DNA of 64,000 nucleotides, from the NCBI GenBank assembly GCA_035460165.1, contig DATHWW010000017.1, positions 93,654 to 157,653 on the forward strand. Direction: 5' to 3'. The first letter of the stretch is position 1. Each line of letters starts with the position of its first letter. This stretch comes from MM2 sp035460165 (lineage in GTDB: Bacteria > Pseudomonadota > Gammaproteobacteria > Burkholderiales > Methylophilaceae). The position numbers and the translations under genes were made by a program. Below, piece after piece: positions 23,267 to 32,474 of this stretch. Below the pieces are notes generated by a model. The model was not told where the DNA came from, did not search any database, and saw only the letters and a list, made by a program, of their open reading frames with translations.

Positions 23267-24553
23267 ATGACCTCCCAGCCTTACTCGTCGCCCAGCGCCG
23301 CCATCAAGAATCTGCGGCGGATTTTCGTGCTGCGCAACGTGGTGATCGCCTTCCTGTCGTCCGCCGCGCTGGCGCTGGTGTATTTCGATATTCCCATCCA
23401 TCTGCTGTCCATCGTCGTCGCCATCGGCACCATGCTGCTGCTCAACGGCTGGACATGGTGGCGCCTGCGGCAGGCAGCCAGCGTGAGCGACGGCGAGCTG
23501 TTTGTACAGCTACTCGGCGACATCGCGGCACTGACGCTGTTGTTCTACTTCACCGGCGGCTACAGCAACCCCTTGGTGTGGATGTATCTACTACCGCTGG
23601 CCGTGGCCGCTGTCGCGCTGCCGGCACGCTACGCCTGGCTGATGGCCGGGCTGGCGGTGGCCTGTTATTCCACGCTGGTGTTCTTTCATGTGCCGCTCTC
23701 GCACCTGCATGTCAACGATCTCGTCGGCGTCGGCCTCGACACGCACCTCGCCGGCATGTGGCTGGGCTTTATCGTCAGCGCCTTGCTGGTGGCCGGCTTT
23801 GTTTCGCGCATCGGGCAGAACCTGCGCGAAAACGACCGGCTGATCGCCGAAGCGCGCGAGCAGGTATTGGAAAGTGAGCGCATGCTCGCGCTGGGCGCCC
23901 TGGCTGCCGCAACGGCACACGAACTGGGCACACCGCTGGCGACCATGGCGATATTGGCCGGCGAGCTGAGCGAAGAGCACGCCGGCAATCCAGCACTGGC
24001 GCAGGATCTCGCTTTGCTGCGCAAGGAAATCGGGCGCTGCAAGGAAATCCTGTCTTCGCTCGCCGCCTCCGCCGGCCAGATGCGCGGAGAAGGCGCGAGC
24101 AGCATCGCGCTGGACGACTTTCTCGGCGAAACATTGCAGCGCTGGCGCGATACGCGACCGGCGCTGCAATTCGATTGCCAGTTGCAAGGCGTGACGCCTG
24201 CCCCGCGCATCGCCGCCGACCGGACCCTGGGGCAAGCCTTGGTCAACCTGCTCGACAACGCCGCCGACGCCTCGCCAGCGCGCATCGAAATGCACGGCGG
24301 ATGGGATGCCGCCGAATTGCGGATCGACATCCGCGATTTCGGCAGCGGACTCTCCCCGGAAATCGCCGCACGCGCCGGCACGCCGTTTTTCACCACCAAA
24401 CAGGAAAAAGGCATGGGCATCGGCCTCTATCTGGCGCGCACCATCCTCGGCCGCCACGGCGGCGACGTGCATCTGGAAAGCCACGCGCAAGGCGGCACGC
24501 TCACCCGCATACGCTTGCCACTGGCCGGCCTGGCCGTCGAGGGCCGCGCATGA
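23267..24553 (+). CDS. regB: Redox sensor histidine kinase RegB/PrrB
   Basis: 428-residue membrane kinase of the global redox system. Six membrane segments occupy about residues 20-185. The quinone-responsive motif is present as FTGGYSNPLVW (GGxxNP at 97-102). The H-box is ALAAATAHELGTPLAT with phosphorylated His218. The conserved redox cysteine is in GRCKEILSSL (Cys258), followed by N, G1 and G2 boxes (NLLDNAADAS, RDFGSGLS and GMGIGLYLARTI). It should phosphorylate the RegA-like regulator whose gene overlaps its end. ATG 23267 follows element 2 by 46 bp. Placement directly before the bd oxidase genes suggests control of terminal oxidase expression. Confidence 0.95.
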   Translation: MTSQPYSSPSAAIKNLRRIFVLRNVVIAFLSSAALALVYFDIPIHLLSIVVAIGTMLLLNGWTWWRLRQAASVSDGELFVQLLGDIAALTLLFYFTGGYSNPLVWMYLLPLAVAAVALPARYAWLMAGLAVACYSTLVFFHVPLSHLHVNDLVGVGLDTHLAGMWLGFIVSALLVAGFVSRIGQNLRENDRLIAEAREQVLESERMLALGALAAATAHELGTPLATMAILAGELSEEHAGNPALAQDLALLRKEIGRCKEILSSLAASAGQMRGEGASSIALDDFLGETLQRWRDTRPALQFDCQLQGVTPAPRIAADRTLGQALVNLLDNAADASPARIEMHGGWDAAELRIDIRDFGSGLSPEIAARAGTPFFTTKQEKGMGIGLYLARTILGRHGGDVHLESHAQGGTLTRIRLPLAGLAVEGRA

Positions 24554-25098
24554 CCGCCGACAGCGCCAACCTGCCGAGCCTGCTGCTGGCAGACGACGAC
24601 GCGACCTTCTGCGAAGTCATGGCGCGGGCGCTGCGTCGCCGGGGTTTCGAAGTCACGGTCGCGCACGACGCCGAATCTGCGGCAAAAATCGCCGAAGCCG
24701 ATCCGCCGGAATATGCGCTGGTCGATCTCAAGATGCCCAGCGAATCCGGGCTGGCGCTGGTACGCCGGCTGAACGCCATCGAGCCCGCGACGCGCATCGT
24801 CGTGCTCACCGGCTATGCCAGCATCTCCACGGCCGTCGAGGCGATCAAGCTCGGCGCCACACACTACCTCGCCAAACCGGTGGACGCCGACGAGGTTGTC
24901 GCGGCATTCAACCGCGACCAGGGCGACGAAACGATATCCGTCGCCGCCAATCCGTTGTCGGTGGATCGGCTGGAGTGGGAACACATCCAGCGCGTGTTCG
25001 CCGAACACGACGGCAATGTCTCTGCCACCGCGCGTGCGCTCAACATGCACCGCCGCACCCTGCAGCGAAAGCTGTCGAAGCGCCCGCCGCGGCCTTAG
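24550..25098 (+). CDS. regA: Response regulator RegA/PrrA
   Basis: 182-residue global redox response regulator. The receiver domain spans residues 8-125, with acidic pocket ADDD and phospho-acceptor Asp59 in YALVDLKMPSESG, then the threonine in VVLTGYASI and the lysine in HYLAKP. A short linker leads to a Fis-type helix-turn-helix, NVSATARALNMHRRTLQRKL, near residues 155-174. Length and motifs fit the RegA family closely. The ATG overlaps the regB stop (ATGA), so kinase and regulator are made in balanced amounts. The cydP-cydABX genes begin about 105 bp further on and are likely targets, though no binding site was identified. Confidence 0.95.
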   Translation: MTADSANLPSLLLADDDATFCEVMARALRRRGFEVTVAHDAESAAKIAEADPPEYALVDLKMPSESGLALVRRLNAIEPATRIVVLTGYASISTAVEAIKLGATHYLAKPVDADEVVAAFNRDQGDETISVAANPLSVDRLEWEHIQRVFAEHDGNVSATARALNMHRRTLQRKLSKRPPRP

Positions 25099-25203
25099 AA
25101 CCTGCTGAGCAGGACGCTATTGATCCGATTGCCGCGCATTTTCCCTCCCCCGCTCGACGGGCAACCCCTGATTCTTTCGGGCCAACTTTGCTACACTGTC
25201 GCC

Positions 25204-25386
25204 ATGTCGCAATCGCCGTCCCCATCCCGTACCCGCAAACGAATACTCTCCCTGAAATGGGAAATCATTCTGATCCTCATCGCCAAAGTAGTGCTGCTGT
25301 ATGCGATCTGGGCGCTGTGGTTCGACCAGCCGATGCCCAGGGAGCACCGCGCCGAAAACGTGTCGCGCGTCATTCTGAATAAATAA
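25204..25386 (+). CDS. cydP: Small membrane protein CydP (putative bd oxidase subunit)
   Basis: 60-residue protein with a basic Ser/Pro/Arg-rich start (MSQSPSPSRTRKR), one membrane helix (EIILILIAKVVLLYAIWALWF) and a charged tail. This organisation and its place 21 bp ahead of cydA fit the family annotated as cytochrome oxidase putative small subunit CydP. ATG 25204 is selected because the preceding in-frame codons do not resemble the family. A -10-like TACACT lies a few bases upstream, so the cyd operon promoter may be here. Function in assembly or stability of the bd oxidase is presumed. Confidence 0.82.
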   Translation: MSQSPSPSRTRKRILSLKWEIILILIAKVVLLYAIWALWFDQPMPREHRAENVSRVILNK

Positions 25387-25407
25387 ACAAGCAAGGAAAC
25401 ACCCCCG

Positions 25408-26961
25408 ATGCTGCCTTCTTCCGAAGTCGTTGAACTGTCCCGCCTGCAATTCGGGGCGACCGCGCTGTACCACTTTCTCTTCGTACCGCTCACGCTCGGC
25501 CTGTCGTGGATACTCGTCATTATGGAGTCCGTCTATGTGATGACCGGCAAGCAGGTCTACAAGGACATGACCAAGTTCTGGGGCAAACTGTTCGGCATCA
25601 ATTTCGCGATGGGCGTCACGACCGGCATCACGCTGGAATTCCAGTTCGGCACCAACTGGGCGTACTACTCGCATTATGTCGGCGATATCTTCGGCGCACC
25701 GCTGGCGATCGAGGGCATGATGGCCTTCTTCCTCGAATCGACCTTTGTCGGCCTGTTTTTCTTCGGCTGGGACCGGCTGTCGAAACAGAAACACCTGATG
25801 GTGACTTTCCTCGTCGCGATCGGCTCCAATCTGTCGGCGCTGTGGATCCTGATCGCCAACGGCTGGATGCAGAACCCGGTGGGTGCGGAATTCAATATCG
25901 AGACCATGCGCATGGAGATGACCAACTTCGCCGCGCTGATCTTCAACCCGGTCGCGCAGGTGAAATTCGTGCATACCGTGGCCGCAGGCTACGTCACCGC
26001 GTCGATGTTCGTACTCGGCATTTCCAGCTGGTACCTGCTGAAGAAGCGCGACGCCGGCTTTGCGCTGCGCTCGATCGCGGTCGCCTCCGGCTTCGGCCTC
26101 GCTTCGATTCTTTCCGTAATCATCCTCGGCGACGAATCGGGCTATACCACCGGCGAAGTGCAGAAGGTAAAACTGGCCGCGATCGAAGCCGAATGGCACA
26201 CTGAGGAAGCGCCGGCGGCATTCACGCTGATCGGCCTGCCCAACCAGGAAATGGAACGCACCGACTACGCGGTCAAGATTCCCTACGTACTGGGCCTGAT
26301 CGCGACACGCTCGATCGATGAGGAGGTCACCGGCATCGTCGATATCAAGAAGGAAAACGAGCAACACATCCGCCACGGCATGCTGGCCTACGATGCCTTG
26401 ACCAAGATCAAGGCCGGCGACGCCAGTGCGCAGGCCGCGTTCGACGAGCATAAGGAACACCTGGGCTACGGCCTGCTGCTGAAGAAATACACGCCCAACG
26501 TCACCGACGCGACCGAAGCGCAGATCAAGTCCGCCGCCAACGACACCATCCCGCGCGTGTTCCCGTTGTTCTGGAGCTTCCGCATCATGGTGGCGCTGGG
26601 CTTTTTGTTCCTGTTTATCTTCGCCGCCACGTTCTATTACAGCGCGCGCCGTCAGATCGCGGAGAAAACCTGGCTGCTCAAACTGACCGTCGTCGCGATT
26701 CCGTTGCCGTGGGTAGCCGCCGAGCTCGGCTGGTTCGTCGCCGAATACGGCCGCCAGCCGTGGACCATTTCCGGCATCTTGCCGACGCATCTTTCCAGCT
26801 CGTCGCTGTCGGTGAACGACCTGCACTTCAGCCTGGCCGGCTTCCTGTTCTTCTATACCTTGTTGCTGATCATCGAGCTGTACCTGATGTTCAAGTACGC
26901 ACGCCTCGGGCCTTCCAGCCTGCACACCGGCCGCTACCATTTCGAACGCGCCGCGGCCTAA
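25408..26961 (+). CDS. cydA: Cytochrome bd ubiquinol oxidase subunit I
   Basis: 517-residue inner-membrane subunit holding the haems and quinol site of the high-affinity oxidase that reduces O2 to water without pumping protons. Haem ligands align well with the E. coli enzyme: His22 (LYHFLF), His189 (KFVHTVAAGY) and Met394 (RIMVALGF). The quinol-loop segment KIPYVLGLIATRS and a long Q-loop region (about 240-340) are present. Nine hydrophobic segments are visible. It lies between cydP and cydB, with 10 bp to cydB. RegBA just upstream suggests redox control. Confidence 0.97.
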   Translation: MLPSSEVVELSRLQFGATALYHFLFVPLTLGLSWILVIMESVYVMTGKQVYKDMTKFWGKLFGINFAMGVTTGITLEFQFGTNWAYYSHYVGDIFGAPLAIEGMMAFFLESTFVGLFFFGWDRLSKQKHLMVTFLVAIGSNLSALWILIANGWMQNPVGAEFNIETMRMEMTNFAALIFNPVAQVKFVHTVAAGYVTASMFVLGISSWYLLKKRDAGFALRSIAVASGFGLASILSVIILGDESGYTTGEVQKVKLAAIEAEWHTEEAPAAFTLIGLPNQEMERTDYAVKIPYVLGLIATRSIDEEVTGIVDIKKENEQHIRHGMLAYDALTKIKAGDASAQAAFDEHKEHLGYGLLLKKYTPNVTDATEAQIKSAANDTIPRVFPLFWSFRIMVALGFLFLFIFAATFYYSARRQIAEKTWLLKLTVVAIPLPWVAAELGWFVAEYGRQPWTISGILPTHLSSSSLSVNDLHFSLAGFLFFYTLLLIIELYLMFKYARLGPSSLHTGRYHFERAAA

Positions 26962-26971
26962 GGAAAACGAC

Positions 26972-28114
26972 ATGTTCTTCGACTACGAAACCCTCAAGCT
27001 CATCTGGTGGCTGTTCATCGGCGTGCTGTTGATCGGCTTTGCCGTCACCGACGGCTTCGACATGGGCGTCGCCGCCTGGCTGCCCTTCCTCGGCAAGACC
27101 GACGACGAGCGGCGCGTAATCATCAACTCGGTCGGCGCCACCTGGGAAGGCAACCAGACCTGGCTGGTCACCGCCGCCGGCGCGATCTTCGCCGCCTGGC
27201 CTTTCGTCTACGCCGCCGCTTTCTCCGGCCTTTACATCGCATTGCTACTGGTGCTGTTCGCGCTATTCTTCCGGCCGGTCGGCTTCGACTACCGCAGCAA
27301 GCTGGCCGATCCGCGCTGGCGCAACGGCTGGGATTGGGCATTGTTCGTCGGCGGCGCCGTGCCGGCATTGATCTTCGGCATTGCCTTCGGCAACCTGCTG
27401 CTGGGACTGCCCTTCCACTTCGACGACTCCATGCGCTCGTTCTACACCGGCAGCTTCTGGGCGCTGCTCAATCCGTTCGCCTTGTTGAGCGGCGTGGTCA
27501 GCCTGTCGATGCTGATGATGCACGGCGCCATCTATCTTGAGCTGCGCACCGACGGCGCCGTCCAGCAGCGTGCCCGCAAAGCCGCGCTTTATGCCGGCAC
27601 CATCTGCGCCGCTGCCTTCGCGCTGGCCGGCATCTGGCTGGCGATGGGCATCGACGGCTTCCGCATCCTCGCGATGCCGGATGCCAACAGCGCCTTCAAT
27701 CCGCTTGCCAAGACGGTCGAAAAAACCGCAGGCGCATGGCTCACCAATTATCAGACCTACCCGTGGATGCAAGCCGCCCCGGCAGCCGCGTTTGCCGGCA
27801 TCGCGCTGGCATTGTGGCAAGGTCGCGCCGGCCGGCAATTCGTCGCGTTCTTCTTCAGCTCCGTGGCATTGGCCGGCATTATCCTGACCGCCGGGTTCTC
27901 GATGTTCCCTTTCGTCATGCCGTCCGTTACCGACCCCAACAGCAGCCTGACGCTGTGGGATGCGGCCTCCAGCCAGAAGACGCTGGGCATCATGCTGATC
28001 GTGACCGTGATCTTTTTGCCGCTGATCATGCTCTACACTGCCTGGGTGTACCGCGTGATGCGCGGCAGGGTCACAGTGCAATCCATTCAAGAAAACACGC
28101 ATACAGCTTATTGA
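26972..28114 (+). CDS. cydB: Cytochrome bd ubiquinol oxidase subunit II
   Basis: 380-residue polytopic subunit that supports haem binding in CydA. Family blocks are clear: LIWWLFIGVLLIGFAVTDGFDMGV (part FAVTDGFDMGV) at the N-terminus, then GNQTWLVTAAGAIFAAWPFVYA (part NQTWLVTAAGA) near residue 67 and FRPVGFDYRSK near 98. The C-terminal part includes FPFVMPS and SLTLWDAASSQKTLGIML. Its AAGGAAA ribosome site lies in the 10-bp gap after cydA. cydX follows 9 bp after the stop. Confidence 0.97.
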   Translation: MFFDYETLKLIWWLFIGVLLIGFAVTDGFDMGVAAWLPFLGKTDDERRVIINSVGATWEGNQTWLVTAAGAIFAAWPFVYAAAFSGLYIALLLVLFALFFRPVGFDYRSKLADPRWRNGWDWALFVGGAVPALIFGIAFGNLLLGLPFHFDDSMRSFYTGSFWALLNPFALLSGVVSLSMLMMHGAIYLELRTDGAVQQRARKAALYAGTICAAAFALAGIWLAMGIDGFRILAMPDANSAFNPLAKTVEKTAGAWLTNYQTYPWMQAAPAAAFAGIALALWQGRAGRQFVAFFFSSVALAGIILTAGFSMFPFVMPSVTDPNSSLTLWDAASSQKTLGIMLIVTVIFLPLIMLYTAWVYRVMRGRVTVQSIQENTHTAY

Positions 28115-28123
28115 GGATAAACC

Positions 28124-28231
28124 ATGTGGTATTTCGCCTGGATACTTGGCTTGGGCTTAGCCGTCGCCTTCGGCATTATCAATGTCATGTGGCTGGAAGC
28201 CGAACAGCCCTTCGATGACACCAGCACCTGA
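28124..28231 (+). CDS. cydX: Cytochrome bd small subunit CydX
   Basis: A 35-codon gene. The product starts MWYFAWILGLGLAVAFGII and continues NVMWLEAEQPFDDTST, a single-helix peptide with the W-Y-F-x-W-x-L-G start and the conserved W-x-E of the CydX/YbgT family. It stabilises haem b595/d in the bd oxidase. A GAGGATAAACC ribosome region precedes the ATG. The last 17 bp overlap the P-type ATPase gene, which starts inside it in another frame. Confidence 0.92.
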   Translation: MWYFAWILGLGLAVAFGIINVMWLEAEQPFDDTST

Positions 28232-30833
28232 TCAAGCTTGGCATAGTCTGCATCACGAGGATGTCGCCCGACACCTTGCTACCGATCTTGCGCACGGGCT
28301 GACCGCCGCCGAAGCCGCCAGCCGGCTGGAACAACATGGCCCGAACGCGCTGCCGGAAGGCAAACGGCGCAGCCCGCTGCGCATACTCCTCTCGCAATTC
28401 GCCGATGTCATGATCCTCGTGTTGCTGGCCGCGGCAGCCGTTTCGATGTTTGTCGGCGAGATCCAGGACACGCTCGCCATCATCGTCATCGTGGTGCTCA
28501 ACGCGGTGATAGGTTTCATACAGGAATACCGTACCGAGCGCGCCATTGCCGCGTTGCGCCAGATGTCCTCGCCCACCATACGCGTGCGGCGCGACGGAGA
28601 AATCGCGACCTTGCCCTCGCACGAAATCGTCCCCGGCGACATAGTGTTTTTCGAAGCCGGCAATATTGTTCCAGCCGATGTGCGGCTTGCGGAAATCGCC
28701 CATCTGCGTATCGCCGAAGCCGCGCTCACCGGCGAATCCAATCCGGTGGAAAAGGCCATGCAACCGCTTGAGAGGGCAGATTTTCCGCTGGGCGATCGCA
28801 GCAACATGGCCTACAAAGGCACCACGGTGACCTACGGCCGCGGCAGCGGCATCGTTGTCGCCACCGGCCCCGCTACGGAGTTAGGCAAGATCGCGGGCTT
28901 GCTTTCCGGCGCCAAAGAGGGCAAGACACCGCTGCAAAAACGGTTGGCCAGTTTCGGCGGCCGCCTCGCGGTCGCCGTACTCGCCATCTGCGTGATCGTT
29001 TTCGCCGCCGGGCTACTGCGCGGCGAATCGCCGCTGCTGATGTTCATGACGGCCGTCAGCCTCGCCGTCGCAGCGATCCCCGAAGCACTGCCCGCGGTGA
29101 TCGCCGTATCGCTCGCACTCGGCGCCTACCGCATGGTAGGACAAAAAGCGTTGGTACGCCGCCTGCCGGCCGTCGAGACGCTGGGCTCCATCACCTTTAT
29201 CTGCTCCGACAAGACCGGCACGCTGACGCAGAACCGCATGCACGCCGAAGCGTTCTTCGCCAATGGCACTGGCCAGCCGGCTCCGGATCAGCCGCTTTGG
29301 CGCACCTTGTTCGAAGCGCTCGCGCTCAACAGCGACGCAACGCTGGGGAAAACCGGCGATGCTACCGGCGACCCGACAGAAATTGCCTTGCTGGAAACCG
29401 CGCTCGAACACGGCGCGGACCGAGCAACACTTGTAAGTGCGCAGTCGCGAGTAGGCGAGGTTCCTTTCGATTCCGAGCGCAAGTGCATGACCACCCTGCA
29501 TCGGCAGGAAGCCGGTTTTGTCGCCTATGCCAAGGGCGCCCCGGAAAGCATTCTGCAATGCTGTAATAGCCAGCTTGGAAGCGAAGGTCCTGTTCCACTG
29601 CAAAGCGACCAATGGCAGATGCAAGCCGAAACCATGGCGCAATCCGGGCTGCGCGTCATTGCTGTCGCAATGCGCAGGTTCGATGCACTGCCGGAACCGC
29701 TGACCGACGTCGAGCGCGACCTGACACTGTTGGGCCTTGTCGGCCTGATGGATCCGCCTCGCCCTGAAGCGCATCATGCCGTCGCCGAATGCAAGACCGC
29801 CGGGATCACGCCGGTGATGATTACCGGCGACCACCCAGCGACCGCCCTGACCATCGCGCGTCGCTTGGGCATCGTCGAGAATGGCGGCGCAGTGGCCCTC
29901 ACCGGCGCCGATCTCAACATCTTGTCGGATGATGAACTACGCCAGCGCGTCGAAAATGTCCGGGTCTACGCCCGTGTCGATCCCGCACAGAAAATCCGCA
30001 TTGTCGACGCGTTGCAAGCCAACGGCGAATTCGTAGCAATGACCGGCGACGGCGTCAACGACGCGCCTGCGCTCAAATCCTCGGACATCGGCGTGGCAAT
30101 GGGCAAGGGCGGCACCGACGTGGCGCGCGAGTCGGCGCATATGATCCTGCTTGACGACAACTTCGCCACTATCGTGCATGCGGTGCGCGAAGGGCGGCGC
30201 ATCTTCGACAACATCCGCAAGTTCATCAAATACGCTATGACCGGCAATGCCGGTGAAATCTGGGTGATCCTGCTCGCCCCACTCTTTGGCCTGCCCCTCC
30301 CGCTGCTGCCGATTCATATTCTATGGGTCAACCTCGTCACCGATGGTTTGCCCGGCATCACGCTCGCCGTCGAACCGGCCGAGCGTCAGGTGATGCAACG
30401 CCCGCCGCGCCCGTCGCAGGAAAGCATTTTTGCGCATGGTATGTGGCAGCATATCGTGTCGGTCGGCCTGCTGATGGGTGGGGTGACGCTGCTGACTCAG
30501 GCTTGGACAATCTATCGGGAAGGCGCGCATTGGCAAAGCATGGTGTTTACCGTGCTGACGCTGTCGCAACTGGGGCACGTGCTGGCGGTGCGTTCCGAAC
30601 GCGAATCCATCTTTACCCTCGGATTCTTTTCCAACCGGCCGCTGTTATTCGTGCTGATCGCCACCGTCGCGTTGCAGATGGCGACGCTTTACGTTCCGGT
30701 ACTTAACCCGATCTTCCGCACAGAGCCACTCACCGCATCGGAATTGGCAGCCTGCTTCGCCATCTCCAGCGTTGTATTCTGGGGTGTCGAAGCCGAAAAA
30801 TGGCTGGTGCGGCGCGGCTGGCTGTATCGCTGA
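28215..30833 (+). CDS. Cation-transporting P-type ATPase (type II, Ca-like)
   Basis: 872-residue inner-membrane pump. An N-terminal cation ATPase domain is followed by the actuator loop with AALTGESNPVEK, the phosphorylation site CSDKTGTLTQ (Asp332) and the hinge GDGVNDAPALKSSDIGVAMG. Cation-site residues match SERCA: M4 AIPEALPA (Glu), M5 GNAGEIW (Asn and Glu) and M6 NLVTDGLPG (Asn and Asp). Ca2+ (or Mn2+) is therefore the best guess. ATG 28215 lies inside cydX (17-bp overlap), and translation of the pump is likely coupled to the oxidase operon, an unusual partnership whose reason is unclear. Confidence 0.93.
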   Translation: MTPAPDQAWHSLHHEDVARHLATDLAHGLTAAEAASRLEQHGPNALPEGKRRSPLRILLSQFADVMILVLLAAAAVSMFVGEIQDTLAIIVIVVLNAVIGFIQEYRTERAIAALRQMSSPTIRVRRDGEIATLPSHEIVPGDIVFFEAGNIVPADVRLAEIAHLRIAEAALTGESNPVEKAMQPLERADFPLGDRSNMAYKGTTVTYGRGSGIVVATGPATELGKIAGLLSGAKEGKTPLQKRLASFGGRLAVAVLAICVIVFAAGLLRGESPLLMFMTAVSLAVAAIPEALPAVIAVSLALGAYRMVGQKALVRRLPAVETLGSITFICSDKTGTLTQNRMHAEAFFANGTGQPAPDQPLWRTLFEALALNSDATLGKTGDATGDPTEIALLETALEHGADRATLVSAQSRVGEVPFDSERKCMTTLHRQEAGFVAYAKGAPESILQCCNSQLGSEGPVPLQSDQWQMQAETMAQSGLRVIAVAMRRFDALPEPLTDVERDLTLLGLVGLMDPPRPEAHHAVAECKTAGITPVMITGDHPATALTIARRLGIVENGGAVALTGADLNILSDDELRQRVENVRVYARVDPAQKIRIVDALQANGEFVAMTGDGVNDAPALKSSDIGVAMGKGGTDVARESAHMILLDDNFATIVHAVREGRRIFDNIRKFIKYAMTGNAGEIWVILLAPLFGLPLPLLPIHILWVNLVTDGLPGITLAVEPAERQVMQRPPRPSQESIFAHGMWQHIVSVGLLMGGVTLLTQAWTIYREGAHWQSMVFTVLTLSQLGHVLAVRSERESIFTLGFFSNRPLLFVLIATVALQMATLYVPVLNPIFRTEPLTASELAACFAISSVVFWGVEAEKWLVRRGWLYR

Positions 30834-30932
30834 CGGCAGTATCGCCGCTGGCATTCGCGTCCGATTCGGTTCACACTGCAATCTGGCCGTGATCGATAGA
30901 GCATCCTACCGACGGCTGAAAGGGGGTACATC

Positions 30933-31964
30933 GTGACTACTCGATTTCCGCTCCTGATCATAGGTTTGTTGTGCCTGCTCGCCGCAGGTTGCAGCACGAC
31001 CCAAGCCCCTCCCGAAAAATCCGATCTCACCTCGCCCGCCCGCATTACCGTGCTATACGACGCATTCGGCAAATCTTCGGCCATGAAGAAGGACTGGGGG
31101 TATGCCGCGCTGATCGAATATCAAGGCAAACGCATCCTGTTCGATACAGGCAACGATGCCGAAGTGTTGGAGCAGAATGCCAAGGCCAGCGGCGTCGACC
31201 TCAGCCGGCTGGATTTTGTGGTGATGTCGCACCGCCATGGCGACCACATGGGCGGCATGAGCTATCTGTTGCGCGTCAATCCCAAGGTTGTTATCTATGC
31301 GCCCAAAGAAGGGTTCGGGGTGTACGGCGCCGACCTGCCCAGCAGTTTTTATCGCAAGGATGACACGCTGCCGCGGGAGCAACGTTATTTCGGCGGCACG
31401 CCGCCCGAAGTCATGCGCTTCGGCTCCGCTTGGCCGGAGGCACACTTTACGCTGATCGAACGTGACACCGAGATCGCACCGGGCATCCATCTGATCGCGC
31501 TCGTCTCCGACAAACCCGGCACGCTCGAACTGCGCGAACTCTCGCTGGCCATCGAGACGCCCGCCGGGATGGTGCTGGTCGTCGGTTGCGCGCATCCTGG
31601 CATCGATCGTATCGTAGCTGCCGCAGCACGCATCGATACCCGCATCCTGCTGGTCGCGGGTGGGCTGCATCTGGTGGTCGCGCCAGACCCCGAAATCGAA
31701 CGCATCGTCCGCGCCCTACACGATAGTTATCAGGTGGGTTTCATCGCGCCGGGGCATTGCACCGGCGAAGCAACTTTCACGGCACTGTTGCGCGCCTTTG
31801 GCGACCGGAACATTTATGCCGGTCTGGGTACTCGCATCGCGTTCGGCGATCTGCCCCATCGGTCCAAGATGAATGCGCGCCTGGATGTTACTGAGTTGCT
31901 GAGCTATCGCAAACTATTGCGGGAGCACGACGAAGAGCATCGACACCTGGCGCAACGAAACTAA
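30933..31964 (+). CDS. Lipoprotein of the metallo-beta-lactamase fold
   Basis: 343-residue protein with a lipoprotein leader (lipobox LAAGC, Cys near residue 20), so it should be anchored on the periplasmic side. The metal motif HRHGDH (residues 100-105) sits in VVMSHRHGDHMGG. Later ligands are probably in VVGCAHPGID and FIAPGHCTGE. This pattern resembles the dihydropterin-type subgroup of MBL hydrolases rather than true beta-lactamases. The substrate is unknown. GTG 30933 is preceded by a strong AAAGGGGG site. About 100 bp separate it from the P-type ATPase, so cotranscription is possible; lspA is convergent. Confidence 0.85.
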   Translation: MTTRFPLLIIGLLCLLAAGCSTTQAPPEKSDLTSPARITVLYDAFGKSSAMKKDWGYAALIEYQGKRILFDTGNDAEVLEQNAKASGVDLSRLDFVVMSHRHGDHMGGMSYLLRVNPKVVIYAPKEGFGVYGADLPSSFYRKDDTLPREQRYFGGTPPEVMRFGSAWPEAHFTLIERDTEIAPGIHLIALVSDKPGTLELRELSLAIETPAGMVLVVGCAHPGIDRIVAAAARIDTRILLVAGGLHLVVAPDPEIERIVRALHDSYQVGFIAPGHCTGEATFTALLRAFGDRNIYAGLGTRIAFGDLPHRSKMNARLDVTELLSYRKLLREHDEEHRHLAQRN

Positions 31965-31982
31965 CGCCAGGAGTGGCTGACC

Positions 31983-32474
31983 TCAAGGGCGCAGTGAGCC
32001 CTCCTGCTTTCCGGCGTGCACCTTTTCTTCGATCAGGCCATCCCACAGCAGCAGGATCACACCCACGGTGATCGTCGAGTCGGCGACGTTGAAGGCCGGC
32101 CAGTAGAAAGTTTCGTAGTGGAAGAACAGGAAGTCCACCACGTAGCCCAGCGTTAGGCGGTCGTAGAGATTACCCAGCGCGCCGCCCAGCACTAAGCTGA
32201 GCGCGAAACAGAACAGTTTCTTTTCCGGGTGTTTGCGCAGCAAGTGAATAATCACGCCGGAAGCGATAATGGCAAAGGCGCTGAAAAACACCCGCTGCCA
32301 GCCGCCGGCCCCAGCCAGAAAGCTGAACGCCGCGCCTTCGTTGTGAAACAGCACCAGGTCGAAGAACGGCGTCACCGGCACATGCTCGCCATAGGTCAGC
32401 GAGGTTTGCACCAGATGCTTGGTGTAGAGGTCGAGCGCGACAATGATCGCGCTAAGTCCCAGCCAGTTACGCAT
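31983..32474 (-). CDS. lspA: Lipoprotein signal peptidase (signal peptidase II)
   Basis: 163-residue inner-membrane aspartic protease that removes lipoprotein leaders after lipidation. It has four membrane segments. The catalytic aspartates lie in GNLYDRLTLGYVVDFL and FNVADSTITVGV, both standard blocks. The start ATG overlaps the ileS stop by 8 bp. The order ribF-ileS-lspA is conserved in many proteobacteria, so this is the last gene of that operon here. No intrinsic terminator was noted between it and the convergent MBL lipoprotein gene. Confidence 0.97.
   Translation of the reverse strand: MRNWLGLSAIIVALDLYTKHLVQTSLTYGEHVPVTPFFDLVLFHNEGAAFSFLAGAGGWQRVFFSAFAIIASGVIIHLLRKHPEKKLFCFALSLVLGGALGNLYDRLTLGYVVDFLFFHYETFYWPAFNVADSTITVGVILLLWDGLIEEKVHAGKQEGSLRP

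Noticed and set aside
25117..26973. A 618-codon open frame antisense to cydA
   Set aside because: Same shadow effect; the plus strand encodes CydA with all haem ligands.
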